Source: a virus. Taken from it: a stretch of DNA of 41,222 bases. Below are positions 9,141 through 17,416 of this stretch, in pieces. A program made the position numbers and the translations under genes. The stretch is from positions 1-41,222 of IMG/VR virus record IMGVR_UViG_3300032249_000988. One strand, written 5' to 3'. Numbering within the stretch: the first letter of the stretch is position 1; every line of letters starts with the position of its first letter. The notes beneath the pieces were generated by a model. The model did not search any database, had not been told where the DNA came from, and saw only the letters and a program-made list of their open reading frames with translations.

Positions 9141-9473
9141 CTATCCCTTAGCCATGCTTTCGCATTGCGATTGAAGTTCGTTAGTCATCAATACGAATTG
9201 CGTTCCGATCAAGTTGTAGAACCGGAAAGCCGTGTCGCTTGTGCATCCTGGAATCCCAAGATGATCTAGGGCAGAGGCATACTCTTTTAGGAAAGCTATC
9301 GTTGGTCCGGAAACCTTGTTGGTGTCAGGCTTGCGCATCCCATGCTTGATTTCCAGTTCCTCAGCCAAAAGCTTCATTTCGACGACGTCATAGGAAAAGG
9401 TAGAGACCTCCCCCGCTCGCTCGACCTCGATCGACTTTCGGCCCGTGTGAATCCTCCAGGTCTTTTGTATCAT
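9141..9473 (-). CDS. Tail assembly chaperone-like protein
   Basis: A 110-residue protein placed between the tube candidate (stop 3 bases upstream of its start) and the tape measure, the standard position of a tail assembly chaperone. It begins with a short beta-rich region (TWRIHTGRKSIEVERAG) and continues as a helical domain with FLKEYASALDHLGI and TAFRFYNLIGTQFVLM. No slippery sequence was identified that would produce a frameshifted longer form. It shares its C-terminal pattern with the 166-residue protein at 5507..6007. Function is inferred from position and helix content. Confidence 0.65.
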   Translation of the reverse strand: MIQKTWRIHTGRKSIEVERAGEVSTFSYDVVEMKLLAEELEIKHGMRKPDTNKVSGPTIAFLKEYASALDHLGIPGCTSDTAFRFYNLIGTQFVLMTNELQSQCESMAKG

Positions 9474-9476
9474 CGG

Positions 9477-10013
9477 CTAGGTTTCCGTGCCGAATTCCCC
9501 GCCGCCCGTTCCGGTCGACTGGGTATGTGGCGTTGGGTAGTGTCGCATCCGAAGAGGGACGTCGCGCAGGTTGGTTCCGAGTAACTCTCGGATCGGGAAG
9601 TTTTCTGCGAGAGCCGTACGTGGTAGAGTTCTCGTCAAAGGTAACACGGCCGTCGCTCCGGTACCGCCGTTGGCGTTGATGACCGCAGCCGTGAGAAGCG
9701 AAGTGAGGACCAGAGACTTGGCAACCCCGTGCTGCCGATCCAGGATGCCAACAACGCCGTTGACGAATGCCGATCCCCCCGCTGCATTGTATGGACGAAT
9801 TATATCGTTGAGCGCCGCCGCGTCCGCCTCAATGAACGTGACATTGCTCAAGAGGTCGACGCCAAGATACATCCCATCCTGTGCCGCTTGGCCCATCCAA
9901 TCGCCCGTGATGAGACGCTTGTAAATTTGCCTTTCGAAGACGATTCCATCTTGCGATTGCCCGCAGACTTTCGCGTTGTACCCCATCAAATATGCACCGG
10001 CGACGAAGCCCAT
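9477..10013 (-). CDS. Tail tube protein candidate
   Basis: A 178-residue protein starting MGFVAGAYLMGYNAKVCGQS. It sits after the small connector genes and before the chaperone and tape measure, where siphophages encode the tail tube. The sequence is balanced, with predicted beta strands and a Gly/Thr-rich C-terminus (TQSTGTGGGEFGTET). No diagnostic motif is visible. An alternative is another connector or minor tail protein. Confidence 0.5.
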   Translation of the reverse strand: MGFVAGAYLMGYNAKVCGQSQDGIVFERQIYKRLITGDWMGQAAQDGMYLGVDLLSNVTFIEADAAALNDIIRPYNAAGGSAFVNGVVGILDRQHGVAKSLVLTSLLTAAVINANGGTGATAVLPLTRTLPRTALAENFPIRELLGTNLRDVPLRMRHYPTPHTQSTGTGGGEFGTET

Positions 10014-10023
10014 GGTATGCCCC

Positions 10024-10530
10024 TTAGTAGTGGATTGAAAATCCGGTTCGGTAGTTTTGTGGCACTTCGACCAAGCAGTCCAAGCAGTTAGCCGTCGCTC
10101 GATCAGAAGTCGCTAATTCGTGGTTGTAAATGGTTGAAATAACGTGCCGCTTGTTCTCGACGTCGCATCCAATGCGATAACGCAATCCACCTTGCCCGAC
10201 GATATGGCCCATCGGGTCCCTTACGAGCAAGTGAGTTTTGGCTAGGATCCCAACCATCGGAGCTTGGCAAGCGCCGCACTTTGGGCAGGGAACCAGGTCG
10301 TTTTGGATTTCAAACCGGAATTCCATTCCATGCTCTGAGCATTCTGGGTTCGAGCAAAAGGCGAAATTGCGTTGCCGGGTTGTTCTTTCGTCAGGGATGA
10401 CGATACCCGCGTCCGATGTCGCCATCGGTAATGGCTTGATCGCTGCGAGAATCGCCGCAACCGGGTCATTCGGATTCGACTCCGACCGGAATGCAGGATT
10501 GTTTGATACGCTTGGATTCTTCCAGTTCAT
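10024..10530 (-). CDS. Zinc-ribbon phage structural/assembly protein of unknown function
   Basis: A 168-residue protein coupled to the upstream gene by ATGA. Residues about 57-92 contain two Cys pairs (FCSNPEC and CPKCGACQ), consistent with a zinc ribbon, followed by a beta-rich region with GQGGLRYRIG. Two more cysteines (CLDC) lie near residue 150. Its place between the terminator-like gene and the tube candidate suggests a structural or assembly role. It is not a family I can name. Confidence 0.6.
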   Translation of the reverse strand: MNWKNPSVSNNPAFRSESNPNDPVAAILAAIKPLPMATSDAGIVIPDERTTRQRNFAFCSNPECSEHGMEFRFEIQNDLVPCPKCGACQAPMVGILAKTHLLVRDPMGHIVGQGGLRYRIGCDVENKRHVISTIYNHELATSDRATANCLDCLVEVPQNYRTGFSIHY

Positions 10531-11105
10531 ATTCTCGCCGCCTTATTCAGTTGCCCGACGGTTTGGATGCGACGCAAGCCACCGAAATAGATCGATCGCG
10601 CCATTGCGACGAATGGTGTTGTCCCTTTGCCTCCTGGGTTCATGCCTGCGAATAGGTCCGAGTTGACCATTCTCGGCTTGGCGTCGACGCGTTCGTATCT
10701 GAGCATTTCGATAAAAGGCTGAGCGCTCGGGCTGTCTCGAAACAACAATGCGTTAATGTAACTCAAAAGGTCATGTTGCCAATCGAGCGCAGCAAAAACC
10801 CGTCCGAGGTCCGCATTGAGCCCATGCAAGCGATTCAAATAGATGGAACGCCTTTGATCCCTTGCGGTGAACGATCGCTGTATCACGAGGACCTGAACGG
10901 AATGGATGACATCACGAACTCCACCGCTTGGCCGATGTGTGGGGCCGGGTGCGATGCCTGCCCCGATGACGGCAAAATAGACGTCCGATGCAATCGACGG
11001 CACTTGGTCGTCGAACTCACAATCGCATTGCCCATCAGACAAGCTGAGCTTGCGCCGTAAGACGTCCCGTACCCCTTCAAGTACGCATACTTCGCCTTCG
11101 ATCAT
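10527..11105 (-). CDS. Tail completion/terminator-type protein
   Basis: A 192-residue protein. The ATG at 11105 overlaps the gpG-like stop (ATGA) and is preferred over an in-frame start 25 codons upstream that would lie deep in that gene. The fold appears mixed alpha/beta, with VYFAVIGAG and HSVQVLVIQRSF near the middle. Position directly after gp36-like and gpG-like connectors and before the tube candidate fits a tail terminator or joining protein. No catalytic motif is present. Confidence 0.55.
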   Translation of the reverse strand: MIEGEVCVLEGVRDVLRRKLSLSDGQCDCEFDDQVPSIASDVYFAVIGAGIAPGPTHRPSGGVRDVIHSVQVLVIQRSFTARDQRRSIYLNRLHGLNADLGRVFAALDWQHDLLSYINALLFRDSPSAQPFIEMLRYERVDAKPRMVNSDLFAGMNPGGKGTTPFVAMARSIYFGGLRRIQTVGQLNKAARI

Positions 11106-11959
11106 GCTGCCTCCCCGAATGCTTGCCGCATGCCGTTTCCGATCGCTTGAAGGCCCACGCCTGCCCATCGCCGTGCCCATACCGCTGGGATGCGTTCCGG
11201 GAAGATCTGACGCTTGGGGACTCCCTTTCCTTTGTTGTGCGCCCCCGCGTATGCGACTGTTGTTCCAATGACGATGCCGTCCTGCAAGGCGCGGAATACT
11301 TGTTTGTCCCCTCCGTCCCCTGCTGGTGCGGTGTATTCATTCCCATCGAGGTATCCAGGCGATATTGAGTTGAAGAGGACGCCCGTGTCCCTCAGGATGT
11401 CGACAACGCGATTACCGTAGACTTCTAGCTTGGTTTTGGCCCCTTCGGACTTAAGCACATTCCATGCGTGGCTAGCCGCGATCGCTTTGGCTTGCTTTTC
11501 CCCGAACCTCGCCATGGCCCATGCAAAGGTTTGAGCAAAGACGGTTTTCCATCGTTTCTGTTGGGCCGCGGTAAGCAGTCCCGTGTTCCCGCCGAATACA
11601 GGTTGGAGTAGATCATCTTCCCACCGACTTCCCACAACGCGATTTCCACCGACTCCTCGATTGTGACCTTTGCCAAGCCCCGCAGCTTGTTTGAGCGCAG
11701 CTTGTTCCCCAGGTCCGAAGCGACGGCCGTAAGCCAGATACTTCTTTGAAAGCTTCGGCCAACTGATTCCAGCCTCATCCGTCCCCCCTCGCGATTTGAC
11801 TATGAAGGCCTCTTGGACGTCGGACAGTGCCGCGAGTCCGATCGCATGAAAAACCCCACGGGCAATCCCCTGCGAATCTGGGGCTCGCCCAACAAGCTGT
11901 GCAACCACGCCGCGAATGAGTGCGATTGCTTCGTCTCGGTTTCCGTTAAAGTCAACCAT
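11102..11959 (-). CDS. Mu gpG-like virion morphogenesis protein
   Basis: A 285-residue protein; the ATG at 11959 overlaps the preceding stop by eight bases and is preferred to a start 35 codons upstream inside that gene. The C-terminal part has the gpG-type pattern: GVLFNSIS, then VAYAGAHNKG, PKRQIFPERIP and a terminal helix. Mu gpG-family proteins act at head-tail joining or tail completion. The N-terminal 150 residues add a Gly-rich region (GLGKGHNRGVGGNR) and a helical stretch, making it longer than typical family members (about 150-190 residues). Confidence 0.65.
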   Translation of the reverse strand: MVDFNGNRDEAIALIRGVVAQLVGRAPDSQGIARGVFHAIGLAALSDVQEAFIVKSRGGTDEAGISWPKLSKKYLAYGRRFGPGEQAALKQAAGLGKGHNRGVGGNRVVGSRWEDDLLQPVFGGNTGLLTAAQQKRWKTVFAQTFAWAMARFGEKQAKAIAASHAWNVLKSEGAKTKLEVYGNRVVDILRDTGVLFNSISPGYLDGNEYTAPAGDGGDKQVFRALQDGIVIGTTVAYAGAHNKGKGVPKRQIFPERIPAVWARRWAGVGLQAIGNGMRQAFGEAA

Positions 11960-12470
11960 TGAAGAATCCCCCGTTCTGTCCGATGTCTCGAGGTAGCGCG
12001 CTGTCGACGGGTCGCGTAGTCTGCCGTACAACCCGCACCGACTTGTTCGGATACCGTCGATCAATCCGTAAGTTGCTCATCACAGGTGCCGAGGATGGCT
12101 TTCCGATGATGATGCTGCCGTTGGCGTCAACAAGAGCAATGATCCCGGTAAATACTTGGGTTAGGAATCCCGACCGAGGGTCGATGATTTCCTGGTATCG
12201 CATTTCCAGCGAATCTGGAATAGGGTTTCCTCGCCTGGTGCAAAGCGTTCTCGCCGCGATAACCGTAGTCCATTCTCGGAGAATTGGAGCGTTTACCAAA
12301 ACCGTTGGCGAGTACATTGCTGCGAGACGTCCCTTGACGTATGCGATCGCGAATGCGATGCATTCGTCTGCCGAGCTGCCGTCCGAGCCCCCCTCGTCTT
12401 GCTCCGAAAATGAAATGACGCCTTGGGCGGTAATCAACCGCGTCAAGGCGTCAAGGTCGGTTAAATTCAT
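11952..12470 (-). CDS. Mu gp36-like (DUF1320) head-tail connector
   Basis: A 172-residue protein starting with the short helix MNLTDLDALTRLI, followed by an acidic DEG region and helices with YVKGRLAAMYSP and the family-like LREWTTVIAARTLCTRRGNPIP segment. This matches the DUF1320/gp36 pattern of small helical connectors encoded after the major capsid gene in Mu-like heads. It starts 15 bases after the capsid gene stop. The C-terminal 50 residues are basic and lack a recognised domain. Confidence 0.75.
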   Translation of the reverse strand: MNLTDLDALTRLITAQGVISFSEQDEGGSDGSSADECIAFAIAYVKGRLAAMYSPTVLVNAPILREWTTVIAARTLCTRRGNPIPDSLEMRYQEIIDPRSGFLTQVFTGIIALVDANGSIIIGKPSSAPVMSNLRIDRRYPNKSVRVVRQTTRPVDSALPRDIGQNGGFFNG

Positions 12471-12485
12471 GGCAACCGCCTATCC

Positions 12486-13628
12486 TTAGAACTGGACAGT
12501 ACCAAAAGCCATAGCCGATGGGACGTGGTTTGCAATCATGGCGTTGTCGAGGACATACAACTCAGTTGCCGTTGGATTGGAACGCGCTACGGACCAGGAA
12601 CTCAAACCCGTCTTGACGTTCATCGGCCCGCCGTCATATTCCGCAATCGGTTCCGAGCCTTCGTACATCCCGACCACGTCATCGCCCGGTGTGAATCCGA
12701 TGAAAGCTGCATTGTTGGCCGGAATGATCTTCTGATACGTTTCAGACCCGGGTAAGCCGATTTCTAGCCCTTCGTCGGTGATGTAGAAGATCGTTTGCGG
12801 CATGAAGTTCAATCTTGCCATGTAAACGTTCTTCATCGTCTTCGCAACCGTTTCTTCCCCCATCCAATCGATACTCACAAATGGAGCGCTCGAGGTCCCG
12901 TGGAGGGCTTGTACGAAAGCGTTGCCAATGATGTTGTTCCACTGTTGCCAGTTGGTGATAACTGCACCCAGGAACCCGCCGCATAGTTGTTGGAACGCCG
13001 CGTTGATGTTGCCAAAAACCAGGGGAATATCGGTCGAATCGGAGGCAAACGAGCCCGTGATGATGTTGCCCGCGCCAAGCATGTTCAACTGCCCTTGATT
13101 GCCAGACGGCATACGGAAATTCACCCGTTCGCCTGTGATCCCCGGATCCGTCAACGAGAAGTACTCATCGTCGCCGTTTCTCGCGACGTAGAGCGAATCG
13201 CGAAGCATTCCCATCAACTGCACCTTGCGCCAGTTGGCCGCAAGTTGCCCGAGGGTTGTGGTTTGTCGAGAAACCATATCCTTGCCTGCTACGTCTCGTA
13301 CCGCTGGATCGTCGATTTTCGACAAGTTGTGAAGTTGTTCCGCAACAAGCGAGACCGAATCATGCATTCGTGGATACGAAAACATTACCTTTCCCATCGG
13401 TTGCGGTGCACGTCGTGCAGCCGCTGATCCAGGTGTTCGACCCCTGGCAACTTTCCGAGTGTTGTTATAGACATGGAATGCGCCTTCGCGTCCATGTCCC
13501 TGGTTGATCATGTTCTTGCCGCCCGGCTGGACGCCAAACAAAGCCGCAAGCCAATCGGAACTCGCTGCCACTTGGCTAACGGTTCGCGTGAGAACCTGTG
13601 GGTTCAACAAGGTTTGTAGAGCTGGCAT
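12486..13628 (-). CDS. Major capsid protein
   Basis: A 380-residue protein downstream of protease/scaffold and decoration genes, the canonical position. It begins MPALQTLLNPQVLTRTVSQV and is rich in small and polar residues. Segments such as FGNINAAFQQLCGGFLGAV, QTIFYITDEGLEIGLPG and PFVSIDWMGEETVAKTM fit an HK97-fold or lambda-E-like shell protein. The upstream intergenic region holds a tandem 13-mer and a hairpin, with an AGGA ribosome site 11 bases before the ATG. No transmembrane segments or enzymatic motifs are seen. The assignment rests on order, size and composition. Confidence 0.8.
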   Translation of the reverse strand: MPALQTLLNPQVLTRTVSQVAASSDWLAALFGVQPGGKNMINQGHGREGAFHVYNNTRKVARGRTPGSAAARRAPQPMGKVMFSYPRMHDSVSLVAEQLHNLSKIDDPAVRDVAGKDMVSRQTTTLGQLAANWRKVQLMGMLRDSLYVARNGDDEYFSLTDPGITGERVNFRMPSGNQGQLNMLGAGNIITGSFASDSTDIPLVFGNINAAFQQLCGGFLGAVITNWQQWNNIIGNAFVQALHGTSSAPFVSIDWMGEETVAKTMKNVYMARLNFMPQTIFYITDEGLEIGLPGSETYQKIIPANNAAFIGFTPGDDVVGMYEGSEPIAEYDGGPMNVKTGLSSWSVARSNPTATELYVLDNAMIANHVPSAMAFGTVQF

Positions 13629-13659
13629 GAAAAAAACGTCCTGTTAAAAGGTAAGAATC

Positions 13660-13697
13660 TGTGAGCTAGTCGTGTGAGCTAGTCGCCGTGTCGACTA
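13660..13697 (-). repeat. Tandem 13-mer and hairpin between decoration and capsid genes
   Basis: In the 69-base gap between the decoration and capsid genes, TGTGAGCTAGTCG occurs twice in tandem (13660..13672 and 13673..13685). The second copy ends in TAGTCG, which pairs with CGACTA across the loop CCGTGT. No T-tract follows, so it is not an obvious intrinsic terminator. It may be an RNA-stabilising or processing element for capsid mRNA; that is inference. Confidence 0.5.
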
Positions 13698-14537
13698 CTA
13701 GGTTGCCAAGGTTTGAGTAAGGAACGCGCCCGTGCTGAATGGGACCGGTACGATTTCCGCAAGCCACTTGAGAGTTGGCGTCGCTCCTACGTATTCACAC
13801 GAGACCCGAATCCGTGCCCCAATCTTGTTCGCGGCTGTCGAGTAAGTGATCGAGTCTGCGGACAAGTCATTGCCAACGATGATGTTGTCACCTTCGGCGG
13901 AAGTGACGACAAGGTTATGGTCAGACACTCTCATGAACTCGAAACTTAATCCAGCTCGGATGGCTGGAAGCGTGAAGTTCGCATTAGCCGTATCAGCGAA
14001 GAACCTTGTACCGTTGTCCGCCGCAACAACCGTGTAATCGGTGATCTTTGTCGATGATCGTGCTACAACGCCCGCCCTGTACCCGTTCACGTCATCGTCG
14101 AGAACGCAACCCATTTGATGGAGGCGACGACGGGCTGTGTATTCGTGGATGCTGCCAACGAGTGGCGAGCCGAGCACAATCAACGAGGATGCTTTCAAGG
14201 GTGCTACGACAACGATAGGCACTGCGTTCCTCTTCGCGGCCCCCATTCCGTCTTGTGTGATCAACTCGAATTGCAAGACGCCGTCCAGTTCCTGGGAACC
14301 GTCGGTTGCAAGTGGGTTCCATTGCGCATGCTGGTCGGATGCGGTAATCTTGCCAAGCAGCATTCCTTTTCGGATTTGCCACGTTGGAGTAGCGCCCGCA
14401 TCAACCGTCGCGCTTGATACCATCCCCGGCTTTGTCAGCACGAGAATCCGCGAGGCGTCGCCACCCCAAAACAGTTCAGAATCGACCGTTTCGGCGAGTA
14501 CTGTAAAACCAGGTGTTCCAAATTGTCCGTAGTTCAT
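13698..14537 (-). CDS. Head decoration protein, extended
   Basis: A 279-residue protein between protease/scaffold and the major capsid gene. Residues 1-125 (FTVLAETVDSELFWGGD, GMLLGKITASDQHAQW) look like a lambda gpD-type decoration protein, including the usual K.GTVLGKITA-type motif. Residues about 160-279 form an additional beta-rich domain (TKITDYTVVAADNGTRFFADT...) of the type found in tail appendages and surface proteins. Fused surface domains on decoration proteins are known in tailed phages and may bind host or environment; that role here is inference. Confidence 0.75.
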   Translation of the reverse strand: MNYGQFGTPGFTVLAETVDSELFWGGDASRILVLTKPGMVSSATVDAGATPTWQIRKGMLLGKITASDQHAQWNPLATDGSQELDGVLQFELITQDGMGAAKRNAVPIVVVAPLKASSLIVLGSPLVGSIHEYTARRRLHQMGCVLDDDVNGYRAGVVARSSTKITDYTVVAADNGTRFFADTANANFTLPAIRAGLSFEFMRVSDHNLVVTSAEGDNIIVGNDLSADSITYSTAANKIGARIRVSCEYVGATPTLKWLAEIVPVPFSTGAFLTQTLAT

Positions 14538-14552
14538 TCCGGCAGTTCCTTG

Positions 14553-15821
14553 TTACTTGTTGCGAGCGGTCAAAGCTGCGACAGCTTCGTCCTCTTCACG
14601 TTTCGAGATAGAGCCTTTGGTGTCATAGCTCTGTGGAGCTTCGACGGGTTTGGTTCCGAGCTTGCTGACCTTCTGCGTAGCATCCCAACAAGCTCCGGTT
14701 GGCAATACTTCCCGCGATCGCAGCCACACGTCTAAATCACCGCTATGGACCGTGCAATCCGCTGCTACCGAAAGCTTTTGGACTTGAAGTAGTCGTGTCT
14801 TGTCATTGGCTTCGTGGGGGAAGCATCGCCCGGACGTGAGCAAAGCTTGGATTCGTTCCTTGAGCTTGACCCGTGTCGCTTCGATACGATCGGATTCGAG
14901 AGTCTCGATACGTTTCTTCAGCGCGCTCATGGCCGCAATTTGCGGTTGCTCCGACATGATCGGATTGTCTGGTTGTTGCTGGTTCTCTTCCGGTGGGAGA
15001 GTCGTCGCTGGTTGCTCAACCTCAGGTTGTTGCTTGGCCGCGATAGCCGTCAGCAATGCAGGCCGTAGGCGTTCCAAAAAGCTCGATGTTGTGGTGTCAG
15101 CAGGCAGTACGAGCCCCAGCTGCGCCAAGGCATCGAGCACGTCCGATACGCTGGTTCCGCCTGCTTGCGGGGGCGTTGTGTCCCTGGTGATTGCGTCGTC
15201 CGATCCTTCGGCTACCGGGTTAGATGTCGCGTCTGCTGCTGGTTCGCTGCCGAATGGTTCGGCGCTGCTTGGATCCTTTTCCGATGCCATCCTGAAAATC
15301 CTTGAGTTAGTGGCCATGCGAATTACGCAAGACATGAATTGAGGTTGGTCTTGAACGGGTTCAAAGGGGCCTTGCGACGCATCAACCGGGTAGTCAACGA
15401 AATCGACCGATCCAATGACGTCCTTATACACATTGCCACGTCCATCTTTCCATTCGGAGAAAAGAACAGGAGACACAAAGCAAGTGTTAGAACTCGCTGC
15501 CCGTGTTGCTTCTGGCGTGAGAGTTTCGAGTGTGATGTTGGCCGCTTGACCGTCTGATGAGACTTGAAAATCGACAATCTTTCCGACCGTGTTCCTGGCC
15601 GATCTTGTCTTGTTTTCATGGAGGGTATCCAGCCTGATGGGTTCTAGAAGCTCGATGTCGCTTGCATGATCCCAATGCATCGGCACTACATAGTTTGCTT
15701 CCTGTACTCGCTTGATTTCTTTTTCCCAATGTCGCAAGCGATCGGGAGTAACGACGACTTTGCCGTCGGGACTCGTGTAAGTCCCTACCCCCAACAACGC
15801 TTTACGATATTTGCCGCTCAT
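14553..15821 (-). CDS. Prohead protease/scaffold (Mu gpI-like)
   Basis: A 422-residue protein. Residues about 1-165 resemble the gpI-like prohead protease (TPDRLRHWEKEI, VPMHWDHASD, then VDFVDYPVD), and the His in WDH and a downstream Ser-Val segment (CFVSPV) fit a serine protease core. From about 180 on, the sequence is an acidic, Pro/Gln/Ala-rich scaffold-like tail with a coiled-coil segment (ALKKRIETLESDRIEATRVKLKER, about 305-330). Mu-type gpI cleaves itself to free the scaffold. It lies two genes upstream of the capsid gene. An internal start for a separate scaffold is possible but not resolved. Confidence 0.75.
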   Translation of the reverse strand: MSGKYRKALLGVGTYTSPDGKVVVTPDRLRHWEKEIKRVQEANYVVPMHWDHASDIELLEPIRLDTLHENKTRSARNTVGKIVDFQVSSDGQAANITLETLTPEATRAASSNTCFVSPVLFSEWKDGRGNVYKDVIGSVDFVDYPVDASQGPFEPVQDQPQFMSCVIRMATNSRIFRMASEKDPSSAEPFGSEPAADATSNPVAEGSDDAITRDTTPPQAGGTSVSDVLDALAQLGLVLPADTTTSSFLERLRPALLTAIAAKQQPEVEQPATTLPPEENQQQPDNPIMSEQPQIAAMSALKKRIETLESDRIEATRVKLKERIQALLTSGRCFPHEANDKTRLLQVQKLSVAADCTVHSGDLDVWLRSREVLPTGACWDATQKVSKLGTKPVEAPQSYDTKGSISKREEDEAVAALTARNK

Positions 15822-15901
15822 GTGTGGAAGTATGCCGATCCTGTCGATAGACCGCTAGCGCCGCATGCAACGGACGCAACAATCGCAACAATGACAACAA
15901 G

Positions 15902-17062
15902 TTATCCCGATGTTGTTATGGTCGTTGCATCCGCCGCGATGATGGTTGTAGTGATGGTCGCCGTCTTTCTTGGGTCTCTGACGGTTGCGTTTCGCTTGAG
16001 GCTCAATGACGTGATGGTTCGCGGTCTGACGTCGGATAGATCGAGCGTACCCGGACCAACAGTAACACTCGGAAGAGTATTCAAGGCCTGATAGACCAAT
16101 GTCCCGCCGTCGATTACTAAAGTTGTCGCCGCCGCTTGGAGGTAGGTTGTCCCGCCGTGTACTCGCAACGTTGTGACCGTGTTCGCCAAAAGTAGGCTTC
16201 CGGTGGAATCGATTGTTGTGTGCGTGACCCCTGCACCACAAATAACCGTTGCCCCTTCTGCGACATTCAACGACGTCAGAGAACAAACTTCGGTAGCTCG
16301 GCCCGCAAACGAGACCTGGCCCCCAAGAATGTATGCCGTCGCGTTGGATCCACCGATGATTTGCACTGGCCATTCGCCACCGAATTGCTGCCCAGTTTTC
16401 TCGATCACAATCGCAGTAGCAACGCTTCCGAGGTTCAGCTTGATCCTTGGAGACAATCGCCCGGTACCGCCGCCAATCGTCAATGCCGATGTGTTGATCG
16501 CCCAGTACTGCGCTCGATACTCAGGGTAGCCAGCCGCGTTTGTTTCTGGCAGTCCGATCGCTTCCGACATTTCCGCCTCGATGACCACGCTTGCCATCAA
16601 GCCCGTGATCGTCCCAAGTCCATAAAGCATAGGCGGACCACTCTCTATAGCGATGGTGTCCGTAACCACGGGAAGAGTCGCGCCACTCCAATTGGCCGCA
16701 ACGTCGACGAAGTTTGGACCTGTCGCCGCCGTTGTTGTTGCAATTGTGATCGTGCCAGAACCGGTTGTCACAACGCCCGATATTACGATCGGAACGCCCG
16801 CAACCTTTGCCGTCGCCGTTATGACGGATCCCGAAACTGAGTACGTAAACTCAGAGAACTCAGGTGGCACTCCGCTGGCGTTCAATGCGTCCGTGATTTG
16901 CGTTGCCGCTAGTGCCGTCGTAGCCCCAGTCATCACGATAGGGAGCGAAGCAAACCCTACCGTGAACGTCAACGTGTTACCGATGGCGATTGTTCCGCCG
17001 ATGGTGATTGTCGTTACTTGCTTGACCGCTGCCACTGTCCCCAACCATCTGCGTATTGCCAT
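15902..17062 (-). CDS. Beta-rich structural protein (MAIRRWLG family)
   Basis: A 386-residue protein beginning MAIRRWLGTVAAVKQV, a start typical of phage structural proteins found near capsid genes in planctomycete-type prophages. The middle and C-terminal parts consist of short repeated beta strands with Gly, Thr and Ser (for example GSNATAYILGG, LTSLNVAEGATVICG), like a beta-helix. It overlaps the upstream HTH gene by 86 bases, which is long for this genome. No enzymatic residues are evident. It may be a head fibre or other virion surface protein; this is inference from composition and position. Confidence 0.7.
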   Translation of the reverse strand: MAIRRWLGTVAAVKQVTTITIGGTIAIGNTLTFTVGFASLPIVMTGATTALAATQITDALNASGVPPEFSEFTYSVSGSVITATAKVAGVPIVISGVVTTGSGTITIATTTAATGPNFVDVAANWSGATLPVVTDTIAIESGPPMLYGLGTITGLMASVVIEAEMSEAIGLPETNAAGYPEYRAQYWAINTSALTIGGGTGRLSPRIKLNLGSVATAIVIEKTGQQFGGEWPVQIIGGSNATAYILGGQVSFAGRATEVCSLTSLNVAEGATVICGAGVTHTTIDSTGSLLLANTVTTLRVHGGTTYLQAAATTLVIDGGTLVYQALNTLPSVTVGPGTLDLSDVRPRTITSLSLKRNATVRDPRKTATITTTIIAADATTITTSG

Positions 17063-17408
17063 CGCTTACCAGCTCCTCAGTTTTGTTTGTTTCGTCGACC
17101 GGGTCGACCGTTACGGATTGCGAGACCTCTTCGTCCTCGATCCCTTCCAATGTTTCAATAACCGCTTTGTCGTCGCCCCATTTGGAAGAACGAACAAAAT
17201 TCAAAACGGTACTTTTGCGTACCTTTAGGATGCCCTTGGGATTTTTCACCGCAAGCATCGCACCGGTTTCGAGCCATCGGTGCACGGTACTCTTATGCAC
17301 TCCAAGAACCGACGCAACCGTCGCTTGGTTTAGAATCGGGTCAGTTGCATGCGTCTCCATGTCTCCAACGAGGTCCGCTTGGCTTTTTCCGTGTGGTGCG
17401 CTGCTCAT
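16977..17408 (-). CDS. Helix-turn-helix protein in the late operon
   Basis: A 143-residue protein (from the ATG at 17408; an in-frame ATG at 17441 inside the terminase end would add 11 residues). Residues about 25-55 form an excisionase/MerR-like helix-turn-helix (LNQATVASVLGVHKSTVHRWLETG), followed by an acidic tail with EDEE and a His/Arg-rich end. It lies between the terminase large subunit and structural genes. It could be a late regulator or a Nu1-like DNA-packaging protein. The sequence does not decide between them. Confidence 0.65.
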   Translation of the reverse strand: MSSAPHGKSQADLVGDMETHATDPILNQATVASVLGVHKSTVHRWLETGAMLAVKNPKGILKVRKSTVLNFVRSSKWGDDKAVIETLEGIEDEEVSQSVTVDPVDETNKTEELVSDGNTQMVGDSGSGQASNDNHHRRNNRHR

Positions 17409-17416
17409 TTTGGTTC

